Of a DNA stretch of 64,000 nucleotides, positions 16,142 through 25,005 are shown in pieces. The stretch is from JAAELZ01 sp965237995. Lineage in GTDB: Bacteria > Pseudomonadota > Gammaproteobacteria > Arenicellales > Poriferihabitantaceae. A program made the translations under genes and the position numbers. Position 1 is the stretch's first letter. Every line of letters starts with the position of its first letter. The stretch is from the NCBI GenBank assembly GCA_965237995.1, contig CBDEGO010000003.1, positions 817,090-881,089 of the forward strand, given 5' to 3'. A model generated the notes under the pieces. It was not told the origin of the DNA. It made no database searches and saw nothing but the letters and a program-made list of their open reading frames with translations.

Positions 16142-17018
16142 AAAACAAGCTACCAAAATGGCGGGTAGTATTATGCGAGAATTGCAGGGTGTTCATATAA
16201 AAAGTGTTGGCACAGTCAGAAATTATGAGCAGGCACTGAAAAATGTTGCAACAGCCATGGTCAATCAAGGACAGCACCTTCGAGACCTTGATCATGATAG
16301 GGCAATCTCATACTTGGAACAAAGAGCCGAAGAAGTCGGACAAAAAAGCCTAGATATTGAACGTCAGGCAATCCAGTCAATGTTTCGTCATGTCACCAAC
16401 ATATTGTCAGAAAGCGAAACCCTTAGAGTAATTAAATCAGAACATGAGCAGATCCTTAATTCCAGAGCTTATACTTTGGAACAAACTCACGCCATTGCAA
16501 GTAATCAGAGGGAGCAAAACTCACTCTCCACAGAAATAGCTTATTCTGCAGGATTAAGAGCAAAAGAATTGATCACTTTGCTTCCTATAAAAGAAAGACC
16601 AGCAGATATGCGAAGAAATAAAGAATCTCTCACTGAAAAGTTTATGGGTAGAACAGGACAATGTTATAGCGTCATTGGCAAAGGTGGATTGGTCAGGGAA
16701 GTCATTATTCCAGATAAACTAGCACAACAACTTGAAGATCGAAGGCTGGAACATCCAATAGAAGTCATAGATCGGAATATTTCGTATCAACAACATTATA
16801 ATATTCAAGCAGGACGAAATTGGAGTCAATCATTTTCACGATCGAGTCAAAATACCCTTGGTTGGAGCAATGGAGCACATGGATTGCGTCATTCATACGC
16901 CCAAGAACGTATAGATGAGCTCAGATCACAAGGCTTTACTAGGGAATATTCACTTGAAATAGTCTCACAAGAACTAGGTCACTTTAGACCTAATATTACT
17001 GAAATATACTTGCGTTAA
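16119..17018 (+). CDS. Tyrosine recombinase, integrase-domain protein of ICE type
   Basis: A 299-residue recombinase distinct from the one at 12636. Residues 10-110 form the helical core-binding region (SVGTVRNYEQALKNVATAM). The catalytic domain has Arg147 (SAGLRAKELI), His254-x2-Arg257 (HGLRHSYAQERI), His288 (LGHFRP) and terminal Tyr297 (ITEIYLR). The very C-terminal tyrosine and the short divergent active-site text resemble integrase proteins of conjugative elements rather than lambda-type phage integrases. It is translationally coupled to the small HTH gene. All four key residue types are present, so it may be functional. Confidence 0.82.
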   Translation: MPRFTNSKKQATKMAGSIMRELQGVHIKSVGTVRNYEQALKNVATAMVNQGQHLRDLDHDRAISYLEQRAEEVGQKSLDIERQAIQSMFRHVTNILSESETLRVIKSEHEQILNSRAYTLEQTHAIASNQREQNSLSTEIAYSAGLRAKELITLLPIKERPADMRRNKESLTEKFMGRTGQCYSVIGKGGLVREVIIPDKLAQQLEDRRLEHPIEVIDRNISYQQHYNIQAGRNWSQSFSRSSQNTLGWSNGAHGLRHSYAQERIDELRSQGFTREYSLEIVSQELGHFRPNITEIYLR

Positions 17019-17415
17019 TATCATCTTCTGTTTTTGCACAAACCCTTTCATTGATCCCTTTTGGGCAAGTCCTTTACCATTAAATAGCCATTTCCTTAGC
17101 ATTTATACACAATCCATTTTATAAATATTCCACGAGAATTTATTGTTCTAATTAGTGCATACCTTGGGTTGTGAAGGATTCTTTGGATCGTTTGATGACT
17201 CATATATTTGAAGAAAGTTTTTTATAAAACTACCTTGATACGATAATAGCTTAAACCATCACGAGGAGTCAGACACATAAGGCTTGTAGCGTTTTTCGTT
17301 ACGGGACTTTTTTGTGGATTCTCCGTAATTTGTCCATAACTTACATCATTAAACTGTAGTTATATTCATAATTGATATTTCTTGTGGCAATTGAATAAAA
17401 GAGACTGTGAATTTA
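17019..17415. other. Non-coding, probably degenerate region
   Basis: No open frame I can support. On the minus strand around 17110-17180 the text reads TIQRILHNPRYALI, like a serine-recombinase fragment, but the surrounding frames are interrupted. I treat this as decayed DNA at the element boundary. Confidence 0.3.
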
Positions 17416-17957
17416 TTACTGATTCCTATCGTGGTTCTTTTTCAACCAGAAATCTAAGCCTTGCGCATTTAATTCGCTGTCTAGCTCAATCACTTCTTGT
17501 TGATACAATATTTCTTGATTGCATCCCATAATAGAAAGTTGTTGAAGTAGATAGCTTTGTATCTTTTTGTTTAACACTTCAGTTCTATTGTCTGGGATAT
17601 CTACGAGTGTTAATGCAATTTTTCTAAATTCTTTAACGCTGTTTTTTAATTGAATGATAATTTCTTCAGTAGGGACTATTTCGCTAAAGTGTGTCAGATA
17701 AATCTTTTCGGAATTCTTTCTAATATTTTATCGATACTATTTAATAAAGCATCAGGATCGAATTGGACAGGCGAAGTCGTAGCAAATATGAAGCGTCCCG
17801 TTTTTGTTGTTAATTGTGGATAAGATAAACCAAAAGTACCTCCCGAAAAAATACCATCACTCAGTTTGTCGTAAATGCAGAAATGATGCCGTGCATGACC
17901 TGGGGTGTCTAAAAATTCAAGTTCACGGCTATTGATAGAAAACTTAATCCATCCGGT
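17416..17957 (-). pseudogene. MBL-fold metallo-hydrolase, 5'-truncated and frameshifted
   Basis: On the minus strand, from about 17957, the frame reads LEFLDTPGHARHHFCIYDKL, then a YPQLTTKTGRFIFATTSPVQFDPDAL-like stretch. This is the second half of a metallo-beta-lactamase-fold hydrolase, with the DTPGHARHH metal-binding segment. The frame stops near 17680 at an RFI-stop, and a +1 shift resumes family-like text (IYLTHFSEIVPTEEIII) to a stop at 17416. The first half, with the HxHxDH motif, is missing. It is therefore a pseudogene with both a truncation and a frameshift. Confidence 0.7.
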
Positions 17958-17971
17958 GCTTCACACGGTTA

Positions 17972-18292
17972 TTGTCGATAGCTAGTTTCAGCAATATTAT
18001 CGAAATCAAATACAACGATCACTTGGCGAATGTATTTGATATGCCCGAAGACATCATGCATGACTTTTATCTCGCCTATCGAGAATTAATGCGTCGTTTA
18101 AAAGGTGAAAAATACAAGATATCCTTAAATCTTAAAGCAGGTGAAATGGCGGTTTTTGATAATCGTCGGGTGATGCATGGACGTGCTGAATTCAACCCAA
18201 ATACGGGTCGCAGACATTTACATGGTTGTTATGTACATAGGTATGACTTTCAAAGTCGCTTGCGCGTTTTAGAACAGAAAATAAGCGTTTAA
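17972..18292 (+). pseudogene. Gamma-butyrobetaine hydroxylase (TauD/BBOX family), C-terminal fragment
   Basis: About 100 residues resemble the C-terminal third of gamma-butyrobetaine dioxygenase, the Fe(II)/2-oxoglutarate enzyme making carnitine: FDMPEDIMHDFYLAYREL, then AVFDNRRVMHGRAEF with the distal His and RRHLHGCYVHRYDFQSRLRVL. The N-terminal two thirds, including the HxD iron motif, are absent, because the preceding DNA belongs to the head-truncated MBL gene on the other strand. Family members are around 380-400 aa, so this cannot be functional. It suggests that this locus once handled carnitine or related betaines. Confidence 0.75.
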
Positions 18293-18310
18293 ACGCAGTA
18301 TAAATTCAAT

Positions 18311-18391
18311 AAAAAGACCCCCCCCCCACCTTTTTGGACATTTTTCTTTTTAATTCGAAAAAAGTGTTAAAAGGTGGGGGGGTGTCTTTTT
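18311..18391. terminator. Bidirectional terminator / C-rich inverted repeat
   Basis: A left arm of AAAAAGA, ten C, ACCTTTTT (18311-18335) and its near-perfect complement AAAAGGT, seven G, TGTCTTTTT (18369-18391) enclose a 33-nt loop. The arms have A and T tracts at both sides, so the hairpin can end transcription from the plus-strand fragment and from the minus-strand operon. One arm recurs at 31590-31613. Confidence 0.75.
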
Positions 18392-18427
18392 AACCTACCA
18401 AAGCATTAAAAATCATCAGAAAGTCTA

Positions 18428-19276
18428 TTACTCTTCTATTGGATTGTTATTCGTCCAATCGTACAAGCCTTGATCGCGCTCTTGTACTGCTTGTTTCCAA
18501 CCGACTTGTTCTGAGCGTGTTTTAAAGTTTAAGCCTTCAGGGCTGTGTCGAGAGATTCCATCAAAAACAGTGGCGAGACGTTGGGTGTGATTAATTTGCG
18601 CTTCAACGGCGGAATTAATCACCATTTTCTGCATAGCCAGTTGATTGATGGGTACGGTGGCCATGCGTTGTGCCATGGTTTCGACTTCATTATCTAGCTC
18701 ATCTAGCGGAACAGATTTTAAGACCAATCCCATTGCTTCTGCTTCTTTTCCAGTAACTTTGTCACCAGTGAACATCATGCGCTTGGCTTTTTCCAAACCG
18801 AGACGATACACCCACATAGCCGTGGTCGGTGTGCCCCAAACGCGTGAAGGCATATAACCAATTTGCGCATCATCCGCCATAAATGTAATGTCTGAGCAAA
18901 GTGCAATATCACTACCACCAGCTATGGCAAAACCATGTACTTTACAAATAACGGGTTTGCTTGCACGAAATAGAGACATAAAATGTTGGGTGTTGCGCCA
19001 CATGAATTGGTAATCCTGAATAGGATCCCAAGGCATGTCTTGCACCACTTTATTATCACTGTTGCCTTCTGCGTAATGGGCCAGATCATAGCCCGCACAA
19101 AACGCTTTGCCTGCACCAGACAACACCATCACATGAATGTTTGGATCAGCATCTGCTTGAGCCACCGCGGCGGCGAGTTCTACAGGCAAATCATCGTCAA
19201 TTGCATTCATCACCTCTGGGCGATTTAAAATGATACGCGCTATACGACCGTCTTTTTCCAGTAGAACTCTCGACAT
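18428..19276 (-). CDS. Crotonase / enoyl-CoA hydratase family protein
   Basis: A 282-residue crotonase-fold enzyme starting at 19276 (MSRVLLEKDGRIARIILNRP); the frame could extend to 19291 but that would overlap the upstream gene's stop. The oxyanion-hole segments are AFCAGYDLA (near residue 60) and GFAIAGGSDIALC (near 118), with a following IGYMPSRVWGTPTTAMW stretch. The GGSD in place of the common GGGxE places it in the CaiD-like or EchA-like subgroup, where the reaction may be hydration, isomerisation or racemisation of a CoA thioester. It is the last gene of a minus-strand operon after the aldehyde dehydrogenase, with a 2-bp gap. It works in the cytosol. Confidence 0.82.
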   Translation of the reverse strand: MSRVLLEKDGRIARIILNRPEVMNAIDDDLPVELAAAVAQADADPNIHVMVLSGAGKAFCAGYDLAHYAEGNSDNKVVQDMPWDPIQDYQFMWRNTQHFMSLFRASKPVICKVHGFAIAGGSDIALCSDITFMADDAQIGYMPSRVWGTPTTAMWVYRLGLEKAKRMMFTGDKVTGKEAEAMGLVLKSVPLDELDNEVETMAQRMATVPINQLAMQKMVINSAVEAQINHTQRLATVFDGISRHSPEGLNFKTRSEQVGWKQAVQERDQGLYDWTNNNPIEE

Positions 19277-19278
19277 TT

Positions 19279-20712
19279 TTATGCGTCCCAACCGCCAATA
19301 GCTTTGACTTCAAGAAAATCTTCTAAACCCCAAACACCGCCTTCACGACCATTGCCTGATTGTTTGTAACCGCCGAAAGGTGAACCTGAGCTTCTGAACT
19401 GGCCATTCATTTCTACCATGCCAGAGCGTAATTTTCTAGCTACACGGCGCGCTTTTTCTTTATCCGTTGTTTGAAGATAATTGGTTAAACCGTACGGTGT
19501 ATCGTTTGCGATTTCGATAGCTTCTTCTTCTGTATCAAACGGAATAATAGTTAATACTGGACCAAAGACTTCTTCTTGCGCGATTCGCATTTGATTATTT
19601 ACATCAGCAAAGACGGTGGGTTTAACAAAGTAGCCTTTCTCAAAACCTTCTGGTTTACCTGTGCCGCCTGCTACAAGTTTAGCGCCCTCATCAATACCTA
19701 CTTGAATCAACTCTTGTATTTTATTGAATTGCATTTCACACACTGCTGGGCCGATATGGCGACCCTCTTCACTCGCTAAGCCAACAGCAGTTTTTTGCGC
19801 TGTCTCTGTTGCAGTTTGCACAGCCTGATCGTAAATACTGCGTTCTACAATCATACGGGTAGGTGCATTACATGATTGTCCAGTGTTATTGAAACATTGG
19901 CGTACACCACGTGTTACAGCTTTTTCATCCGCATCGGCGAAGATGATATTTGCTCCTTTTCCTCCAAGCTCCAAACTCACACGTTTAATGGTATCTGCTG
20001 CTGCTTTACTGATTAACGTACCTGCGCGGGTTGAACCCGTGAATGAAACCATATCGATATCAGGGTGCGATGATAAAGTAGAACCAACGCCAACTCCATC
20101 ACCATTGACCATATTGAATACACCCGCAGGGAAACCTACTTCATCAATCATTTCAGCCAATAAAATAGAGGATAACGGTGCGATTTCTGACGGTTTAAGT
20201 ACACAAGTACAACCCGCTGCCAATGAGAAAGCTACTTTTAAAATGACCTGATTCATCGGCCAATTCCAAGGGGTGATCAAGGCACAGACGCCAATTGGTT
20301 CGTAGTGGATACGATCATTCGGCGAACGATCATTTAAACCACGCTCAAACTCGAAGTTTTTCAATTCACGAATCGCTGTTTTCAAATGCCCAATACCTGA
20401 ACCAGCTTGCGACGTTAGCGACATATCAATTGGCGCACCCATTTCAGTCGAAATGGCTTTCCCCATTTCGTCATTGCGCACTTGGTATTTTTCTAATAAA
20501 GCTGTCAATAGCTCAACACGCTTTTCTTTTGAAGTATTGCTCCAGCCGTCAAAAGCTGCTTTAGCAGCAGCGACTGCATCATTAGTGTCTTCTACTGATC
20601 CTAAGGTAATTGTTGCGACTGTTTCTTCTGTCGAAGGGTCTATCACATCAAAGGGTTTGCCGCCCTTAGAGTCAACCCATGCGCCGTTTATGTAATGTTG
20701 TGTTGTTTTCAT
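19279..20712 (-). CDS. NAD(P)-dependent aldehyde dehydrogenase
   Basis: A 477-residue ALDH-superfamily enzyme starting MKTTQHYINGAWVDS. Motifs present are TPWNWPMNQVILK (near residue 143), the cofactor loop FTGSTRAG (near 225), the general base in ELGGKGANI (near 248), the catalytic Cys in NTGQSCNAPTR (near 282), and the EVFGPVL motif with PYGLTNYL at the C-terminal side. It oxidises an aldehyde to a carboxylate. In this cluster the substrate may be a betaine-aldehyde-like or short-chain aldehyde released during catabolism, but this is inference. It is co-directional with and next to the crotonase gene. Confidence 0.9.
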   Translation of the reverse strand: MKTTQHYINGAWVDSKGGKPFDVIDPSTEETVATITLGSVEDTNDAVAAAKAAFDGWSNTSKEKRVELLTALLEKYQVRNDEMGKAISTEMGAPIDMSLTSQAGSGIGHLKTAIRELKNFEFERGLNDRSPNDRIHYEPIGVCALITPWNWPMNQVILKVAFSLAAGCTCVLKPSEIAPLSSILLAEMIDEVGFPAGVFNMVNGDGVGVGSTLSSHPDIDMVSFTGSTRAGTLISKAAADTIKRVSLELGGKGANIIFADADEKAVTRGVRQCFNNTGQSCNAPTRMIVERSIYDQAVQTATETAQKTAVGLASEEGRHIGPAVCEMQFNKIQELIQVGIDEGAKLVAGGTGKPEGFEKGYFVKPTVFADVNNQMRIAQEEVFGPVLTIIPFDTEEEAIEIANDTPYGLTNYLQTTDKEKARRVARKLRSGMVEMNGQFRSSGSPFGGYKQSGNGREGGVWGLEDFLEVKAIGGWDA

Positions 20713-20812
20713 CGAGTTATCCTATGGTTCTTAATTTGTATTTGTGATCACATTTTAGCTATAAAAAATATTCCGAAAAATAATCGTAACTAGGTTTTAG
20801 TTTTGACTCTGC

Positions 20813-22426
20813 CTACAAATTCTCGTACTTACCAGCTAAATAGTGATCGCGTAATTTAAACTTTTGAATTTTCCCTGAGCCAGTTATTGGAAAAGACTCT
20901 AACTGTACCCAAATATTCGGTGTTTTTTGTGGTGACAATAGTTTACGACAATGTTCGTGCAGATCGTTTTTATCTAGTTTTATCTGTCTATCTGATCGAA
21001 TAAAGGCAGCAATCACTTCACCCCACTTTTTATCAGGAATACCAATCACGGCAACCTCCATAATTTGCTGATGTTCCAGCAAAACATTTTCTATCTCTGC
21101 TGGAAACATATTTTCGCCACCGCGAATAATCATGTCTTTCACTCGACCAGTTATACGTACATAACCCCGTAAATCCATGGTACCGAGGTCTCCCGTGTGC
21201 AGCCAACCTTCAGAATCATAGGTTTCGCGCGTCGCCTCAGAATTATTGTAATAGCCGATCATATTGCAGTAAGCCTTTACACATATTTCACCTACCGTAT
21301 CCAAGGGAACAACAGTGTTATCCTCAACACTTCGAACGCTTACTTGAGTTTGAGGCAAGGGCTGGCCAATAGTATTGCAAATATCAGCAAGGCTATCGTC
21401 GGAAAAATGTTGTGTGATAACCGGTGAGGTTTCCGTTTGTCCATACAACGTACCAAATCCACAGTCAAAGGCGGTTTGTAAGCTACGAACTAATTCGGGA
21501 GCAACCATCGCACCACCAGAAGAAATCATTTCCATCGATGATATATCACATGGGTGCTTAGCCAATGATTCGAGTAACATCACTAACATCGTAGGCACAC
21601 CCAAAATTGTAGTCACTTTTTCGCGCTCAATAACTTTACTGACTAACTCTGGTTCGAATTGTTTAATAATCAACATTTTGCAACCGGCTTGTAAACAACC
21701 TAGGGTTACCATCCCGCACCCACTAGTATGAAACAGTGGCATGATGTTAGCCCAAACCGTTTTCTGGTGTGTTTGTAGCCGTTTAGCATAAAAGCGGGCG
21801 TTATTGACTAATCCTCGATGTGTCAATACAGCTCCTTTGGGGAAACCAGTCGTGCCTGAAGTGTATTGAATCATCGTTGCATCGCCCGCTTGAACATTAG
21901 GCAATTCAACCCCACAATTGTTGCCTTGTTGCATGGCAACGATATCTTCCATATCCGTAATTTCACGAAGGTAAGAGATGCCTTCACAAGCGCGCATACC
22001 AATTTCCGCCATTGGGTTTCCACGAAATTCTGACACTAAAAATAGAGCGACGGATTGAGATTGTTCAATAACATTGCGCAGCTCTTTTTCTTGAAAAGAA
22101 GGGTTTGCTGTTACCAAGACAATACCAGAAAGTGCACAGGCATATTCCATCAGAATCCATTCTGGTGTATTGGGAGACCACACTGTGACATGCTCTCCAG
22201 GCTTGAATCTTGATACGAGTGCTTTTGCTAAAGTTACACTTTCATTAAGTAATTCATTATATGTCCATTGTCTTCCCTTACTCCCATCATTTTCTATTTC
22301 AACCAGTCCAATATCATGCGGGTACTTAGTCGCAGTTTCTCGTAATAAACCACCAATTGTCACTTCCCGGACGTCATCATCTACTTGAGAGGGAAAATAA
22401 GATTCTGTCAACTCCACTGAATACAT
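20813..22426 (-). CDS. Acyl-CoA synthetase / AMP-dependent ligase
   Basis: A 537-residue ANL-superfamily adenylate-forming enzyme. The AMP-binding P-loop is YTSGTTGFPKGAVLTHRG (near residue 190), the A5 region is LYGQTETSP (near 335), the hinge region is HTGDLGTMDLRGYVRITGRVKDMIIRGGENMFPAEIE, and the catalytic Lys lies in PITGSGKIQKFKLR near the C-terminus. It activates a carboxylic acid to its CoA thioester with ATP, supplying the crotonase. The start at 22426 overlaps by one base the stop of the crotonase remnant upstream, so they were once one operon. The acyl substrate is not predictable. Confidence 0.9.
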   Translation of the reverse strand: MYSVELTESYFPSQVDDDVREVTIGGLLRETATKYPHDIGLVEIENDGSKGRQWTYNELLNESVTLAKALVSRFKPGEHVTVWSPNTPEWILMEYACALSGIVLVTANPSFQEKELRNVIEQSQSVALFLVSEFRGNPMAEIGMRACEGISYLREITDMEDIVAMQQGNNCGVELPNVQAGDATMIQYTSGTTGFPKGAVLTHRGLVNNARFYAKRLQTHQKTVWANIMPLFHTSGCGMVTLGCLQAGCKMLIIKQFEPELVSKVIEREKVTTILGVPTMLVMLLESLAKHPCDISSMEMISSGGAMVAPELVRSLQTAFDCGFGTLYGQTETSPVITQHFSDDSLADICNTIGQPLPQTQVSVRSVEDNTVVPLDTVGEICVKAYCNMIGYYNNSEATRETYDSEGWLHTGDLGTMDLRGYVRITGRVKDMIIRGGENMFPAEIENVLLEHQQIMEVAVIGIPDKKWGEVIAAFIRSDRQIKLDKNDLHEHCRKLLSPQKTPNIWVQLESFPITGSGKIQKFKLRDHYLAGKYENL

Positions 22427-22638
22427 TATTTTTTTCTCCCTAGTATAGGATTACTCGAATCGAGTTTTTTAATAGTCTGCTTAAAGCTTACCTTTTCAGC
22501 TCGATTTTTAAACCAAAGACATTCTGGTACAAGATCATCCAGCATCGTTTCATTAATAGCATTAAATTTTTCTGGGCGAATTAAAGTGATCGTAGCTATA
22601 CGATCATCGGCTTTATATAAAACAGCATTAAACTTCAT
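22426..22638 (-). pseudogene. Enoyl-CoA hydratase remnant with internal deletion
   Basis: A 70-residue frame starts MKFNAVLYKADDRIATITLIRPEKFNAINE, a normal crotonase N-terminus, and ends WFKNRAEKVSFKQTIKKLD, a normal crotonase C-terminus. About 200 residues containing the active site are missing between them. The two pieces join near LDDLVPECLW in frame. It lies between the molybdoenzyme and the acyl-CoA ligase, all co-directional. The product, if made, cannot be an active hydratase. Confidence 0.7.
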
Positions 22639-22675
22639 GGTTAATTTTCTCTTCGTATCCATTTTTCGCAAAAAT

Positions 22676-24952
22676 TTATTGATAGAATTTGTTATCTACA
22701 GGTTTTTTATCCAATAGGCTTATTTCAACCAACGTGGTATGTGCGCTACTTCCCTGTCCGATCCGAGAAGTTCCTATATCCAAAGTAAGTACATTGGGAT
22801 TTCCAAATTGATCGATATTATTTTCATCAGGTGAAAACCATGCCCCTGTAGGTAAGGCAACCACACCGCAACGAATATCGTTATTCACGCTAGCACGTGC
22901 AAAGCAACTACCACGATCGTTATAAACGTTAACAATATCTCCGTCTGCGATATTGCGAGCCAAAGCATCTTCATCATTAATTTCAATTTTTACAGGGCGC
23001 TTACCATCAATATCTTGAATAGCGCATCCCATCTGACTATGTAGTTTATCTTCAGGTTGTGGAGACACTAAATGTAATGGGTATGCATCCACATTACCCA
23101 ACCACTCATCAGGTTCACGCCATAGGGGATGACCAGCTTCTTCTTCATAATCAAAATTCGCTATCGTCTCAGAGAAAATTTCAATACGCCCTGAAGGTGT
23201 TTTTAAAGGGTGTGCTGTTGGATTTAAACGAAACTCAGCAAAGGGCGTAATCGCATGATCTGTTCCACTAATCGGCAATTCCACCCAACCACGAGAACAA
23301 AGGTCATCATAGCTAGGTATTTCTACTCCAACGTCTTTTGAACTACTTTGAAATTTTTTATATAAATGTCGAAGCCACTCCTCAGTATTTCGTCCTTCGG
23401 TAAATGTATTTTCCACGTCAAGCCTCATAGCAAGGCCAGCAAAAATATCGTAATCATCACGTGATTCACCGACAGGTGGAATCATTTTTGGCATATGGAA
23501 TAAAAAGTCATCTTGAGGTGAGCGACCAATATCGGTGCGTTCGTAGGAGGTCGTTGCAGGTAATACGATATCCGAGCGCTTTGCTGTCGCCGTCCACCAA
23601 GGTTCATGAACTATAATAGTTTCGGGCTGTTGCCAAGCTGTATTTAAGCGATGTAAATCTTGGTGATGATGAAAAGGGTTTCCACCACACCAATACACCA
23701 AACGAATATCAGGGTATTCTCGATGTTGTCCATTGTAGTCGTAAGCTGCATGAGGGTTAAGCAACATATCGGCAATACGTGCAACAGGAATAAAGTCACT
23801 GACAGCGTTTTCCCCCTGAGGAAGCGTCATACCATCGAGTCGTTTTACCGGCACACCTACCGCACCGATTGCACCGTAGCCATAGCCAATTCCACCGCCA
23901 GGTAAACCAATTTGGCCTAACATTGAAGCCAATACAGTTGCCATCCAATAGGAATGTTCACCATTTTGACCACGTTGTAACGACCAAGCTACCGTAATAA
24001 ATGTTCGGCTAGAAGCCATCTGCCGAGCCAGTTCTCGAATTTTGTCAGCATCAATTTCACAAATAGACTCAGCCCATTCAGGGGTTTTCGGCTTATCATC
24101 GACCTTACCTAAAACGTAGCGCCGAAACGTCTCATACCCTACAGTACAACGTTCAAGAAAATCACGATCAATCAGATTTTCAGTCTCTAATACATAGGCC
24201 AACGCTAACATCATCGCCGTATCACTTCCTGGTACAACAGCTAACCACTGTGAGCCCGAAGGAGCATCCGTACGTTGAGGGCTAACATTAACCAGCTGAA
24301 TACCTCTGTCAACGAATTCCTTACACCAACCTGCCGTTTCGTGACGAGTTATCCCCCCCATACTGACTTGGGAATTTTTTGGGTTAATACCACCAAACAT
24401 CACAAGAGTCTCTGTATGTTTAGCAATCGTTTCCCAGCTAGTGTAATAACCTCGTGTCAATTTTAAAAAATTATCCCCCAATACATGGGGGATAATGGCC
24501 TGTGCAGCCGCCGTGCTGTAGCTCCCTACCGATGACACATAACCACCAATAGCATTCAAAAAACGATGTACTTGGCTTAATGCATGATGGAAACGCCCAG
24601 CACTCGCCCACCCATAGGAGCCACCAAAAATGGAATTATTCCCATGGACTTGCCTTACTCTCTTAAGTTCTTCAGCAACAATATCCAATGCCTCATCCCA
24701 TGGTAGCTCAACAAAATCCTCCGCCCCACGCTTTTGTTGAGACCGATTCGCACCATGACCTTTCAGCCAGCCACGTCGAAAGCTAGGTTTAGCTACTCTA
24801 CTTCGATGATGAATAGCCTCCGGCAACCACTGAGAAATTGATGAAGGATTAGGGTCTTCTTCAAACGGCTCAACACCAACAATGCGGTCACCCTCGGTCT
24901 TGACTCGAAATGCACCCCAATGGCTGGTAGTAATGTATGATCGTTGACGCAT
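22676..24952 (-). CDS. BisC/TorZ-type molybdenum S- or N-oxide reductase
   Basis: A 758-residue DMSO-reductase-family enzyme carrying bis-MGD. It aligns by eye with E. coli BisC throughout: TSHWGAFRVKTEG at the start, GGSYGWASAGRFHHA with the likely Mo-ligand Ser117, GEHSYWMATVLASMLGQIGLPGGG, and C-terminal HPLKTPSGRIEIFSETI. There is no N-terminal [4Fe-4S] cysteine motif and no twin-arginine signal, so it should be cytoplasmic and take electrons from a soluble donor, as BisC does. Possible substrates are biotin sulfoxide, methionine sulfoxide or another S/N-oxide. Its place in an uptake and catabolic operon hints at an osmolyte-derived oxide. Confidence 0.87.
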   Translation of the reverse strand: MRQRSYITTSHWGAFRVKTEGDRIVGVEPFEEDPNPSSISQWLPEAIHHRSRVAKPSFRRGWLKGHGANRSQQKRGAEDFVELPWDEALDIVAEELKRVRQVHGNNSIFGGSYGWASAGRFHHALSQVHRFLNAIGGYVSSVGSYSTAAAQAIIPHVLGDNFLKLTRGYYTSWETIAKHTETLVMFGGINPKNSQVSMGGITRHETAGWCKEFVDRGIQLVNVSPQRTDAPSGSQWLAVVPGSDTAMMLALAYVLETENLIDRDFLERCTVGYETFRRYVLGKVDDKPKTPEWAESICEIDADKIRELARQMASSRTFITVAWSLQRGQNGEHSYWMATVLASMLGQIGLPGGGIGYGYGAIGAVGVPVKRLDGMTLPQGENAVSDFIPVARIADMLLNPHAAYDYNGQHREYPDIRLVYWCGGNPFHHHQDLHRLNTAWQQPETIIVHEPWWTATAKRSDIVLPATTSYERTDIGRSPQDDFLFHMPKMIPPVGESRDDYDIFAGLAMRLDVENTFTEGRNTEEWLRHLYKKFQSSSKDVGVEIPSYDDLCSRGWVELPISGTDHAITPFAEFRLNPTAHPLKTPSGRIEIFSETIANFDYEEEAGHPLWREPDEWLGNVDAYPLHLVSPQPEDKLHSQMGCAIQDIDGKRPVKIEINDEDALARNIADGDIVNVYNDRGSCFARASVNNDIRCGVVALPTGAWFSPDENNIDQFGNPNVLTLDIGTSRIGQGSSAHTTLVEISLLDKKPVDNKFYQ

Positions 24953-25005
24953 TATTTTTTTATCTTATGTCTATTGAGTGAAATGACTCTGTTATAACAA
25001 TGCAT

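Noticed and set aside
17100..17200. Serine-recombinase-like fragment (TIQRILHNPRYALI on the minus strand)
   Set aside because: Too short and interrupted by stops; the similarity could be chance.
18311..18391. C-rich repeat as an insertion-sequence end or a CRISPR-like repeat
   Set aside because: Only two places carry it, the first is a normal bidirectional terminator hairpin with A/T tracts, and there is no spacer array or transposase.
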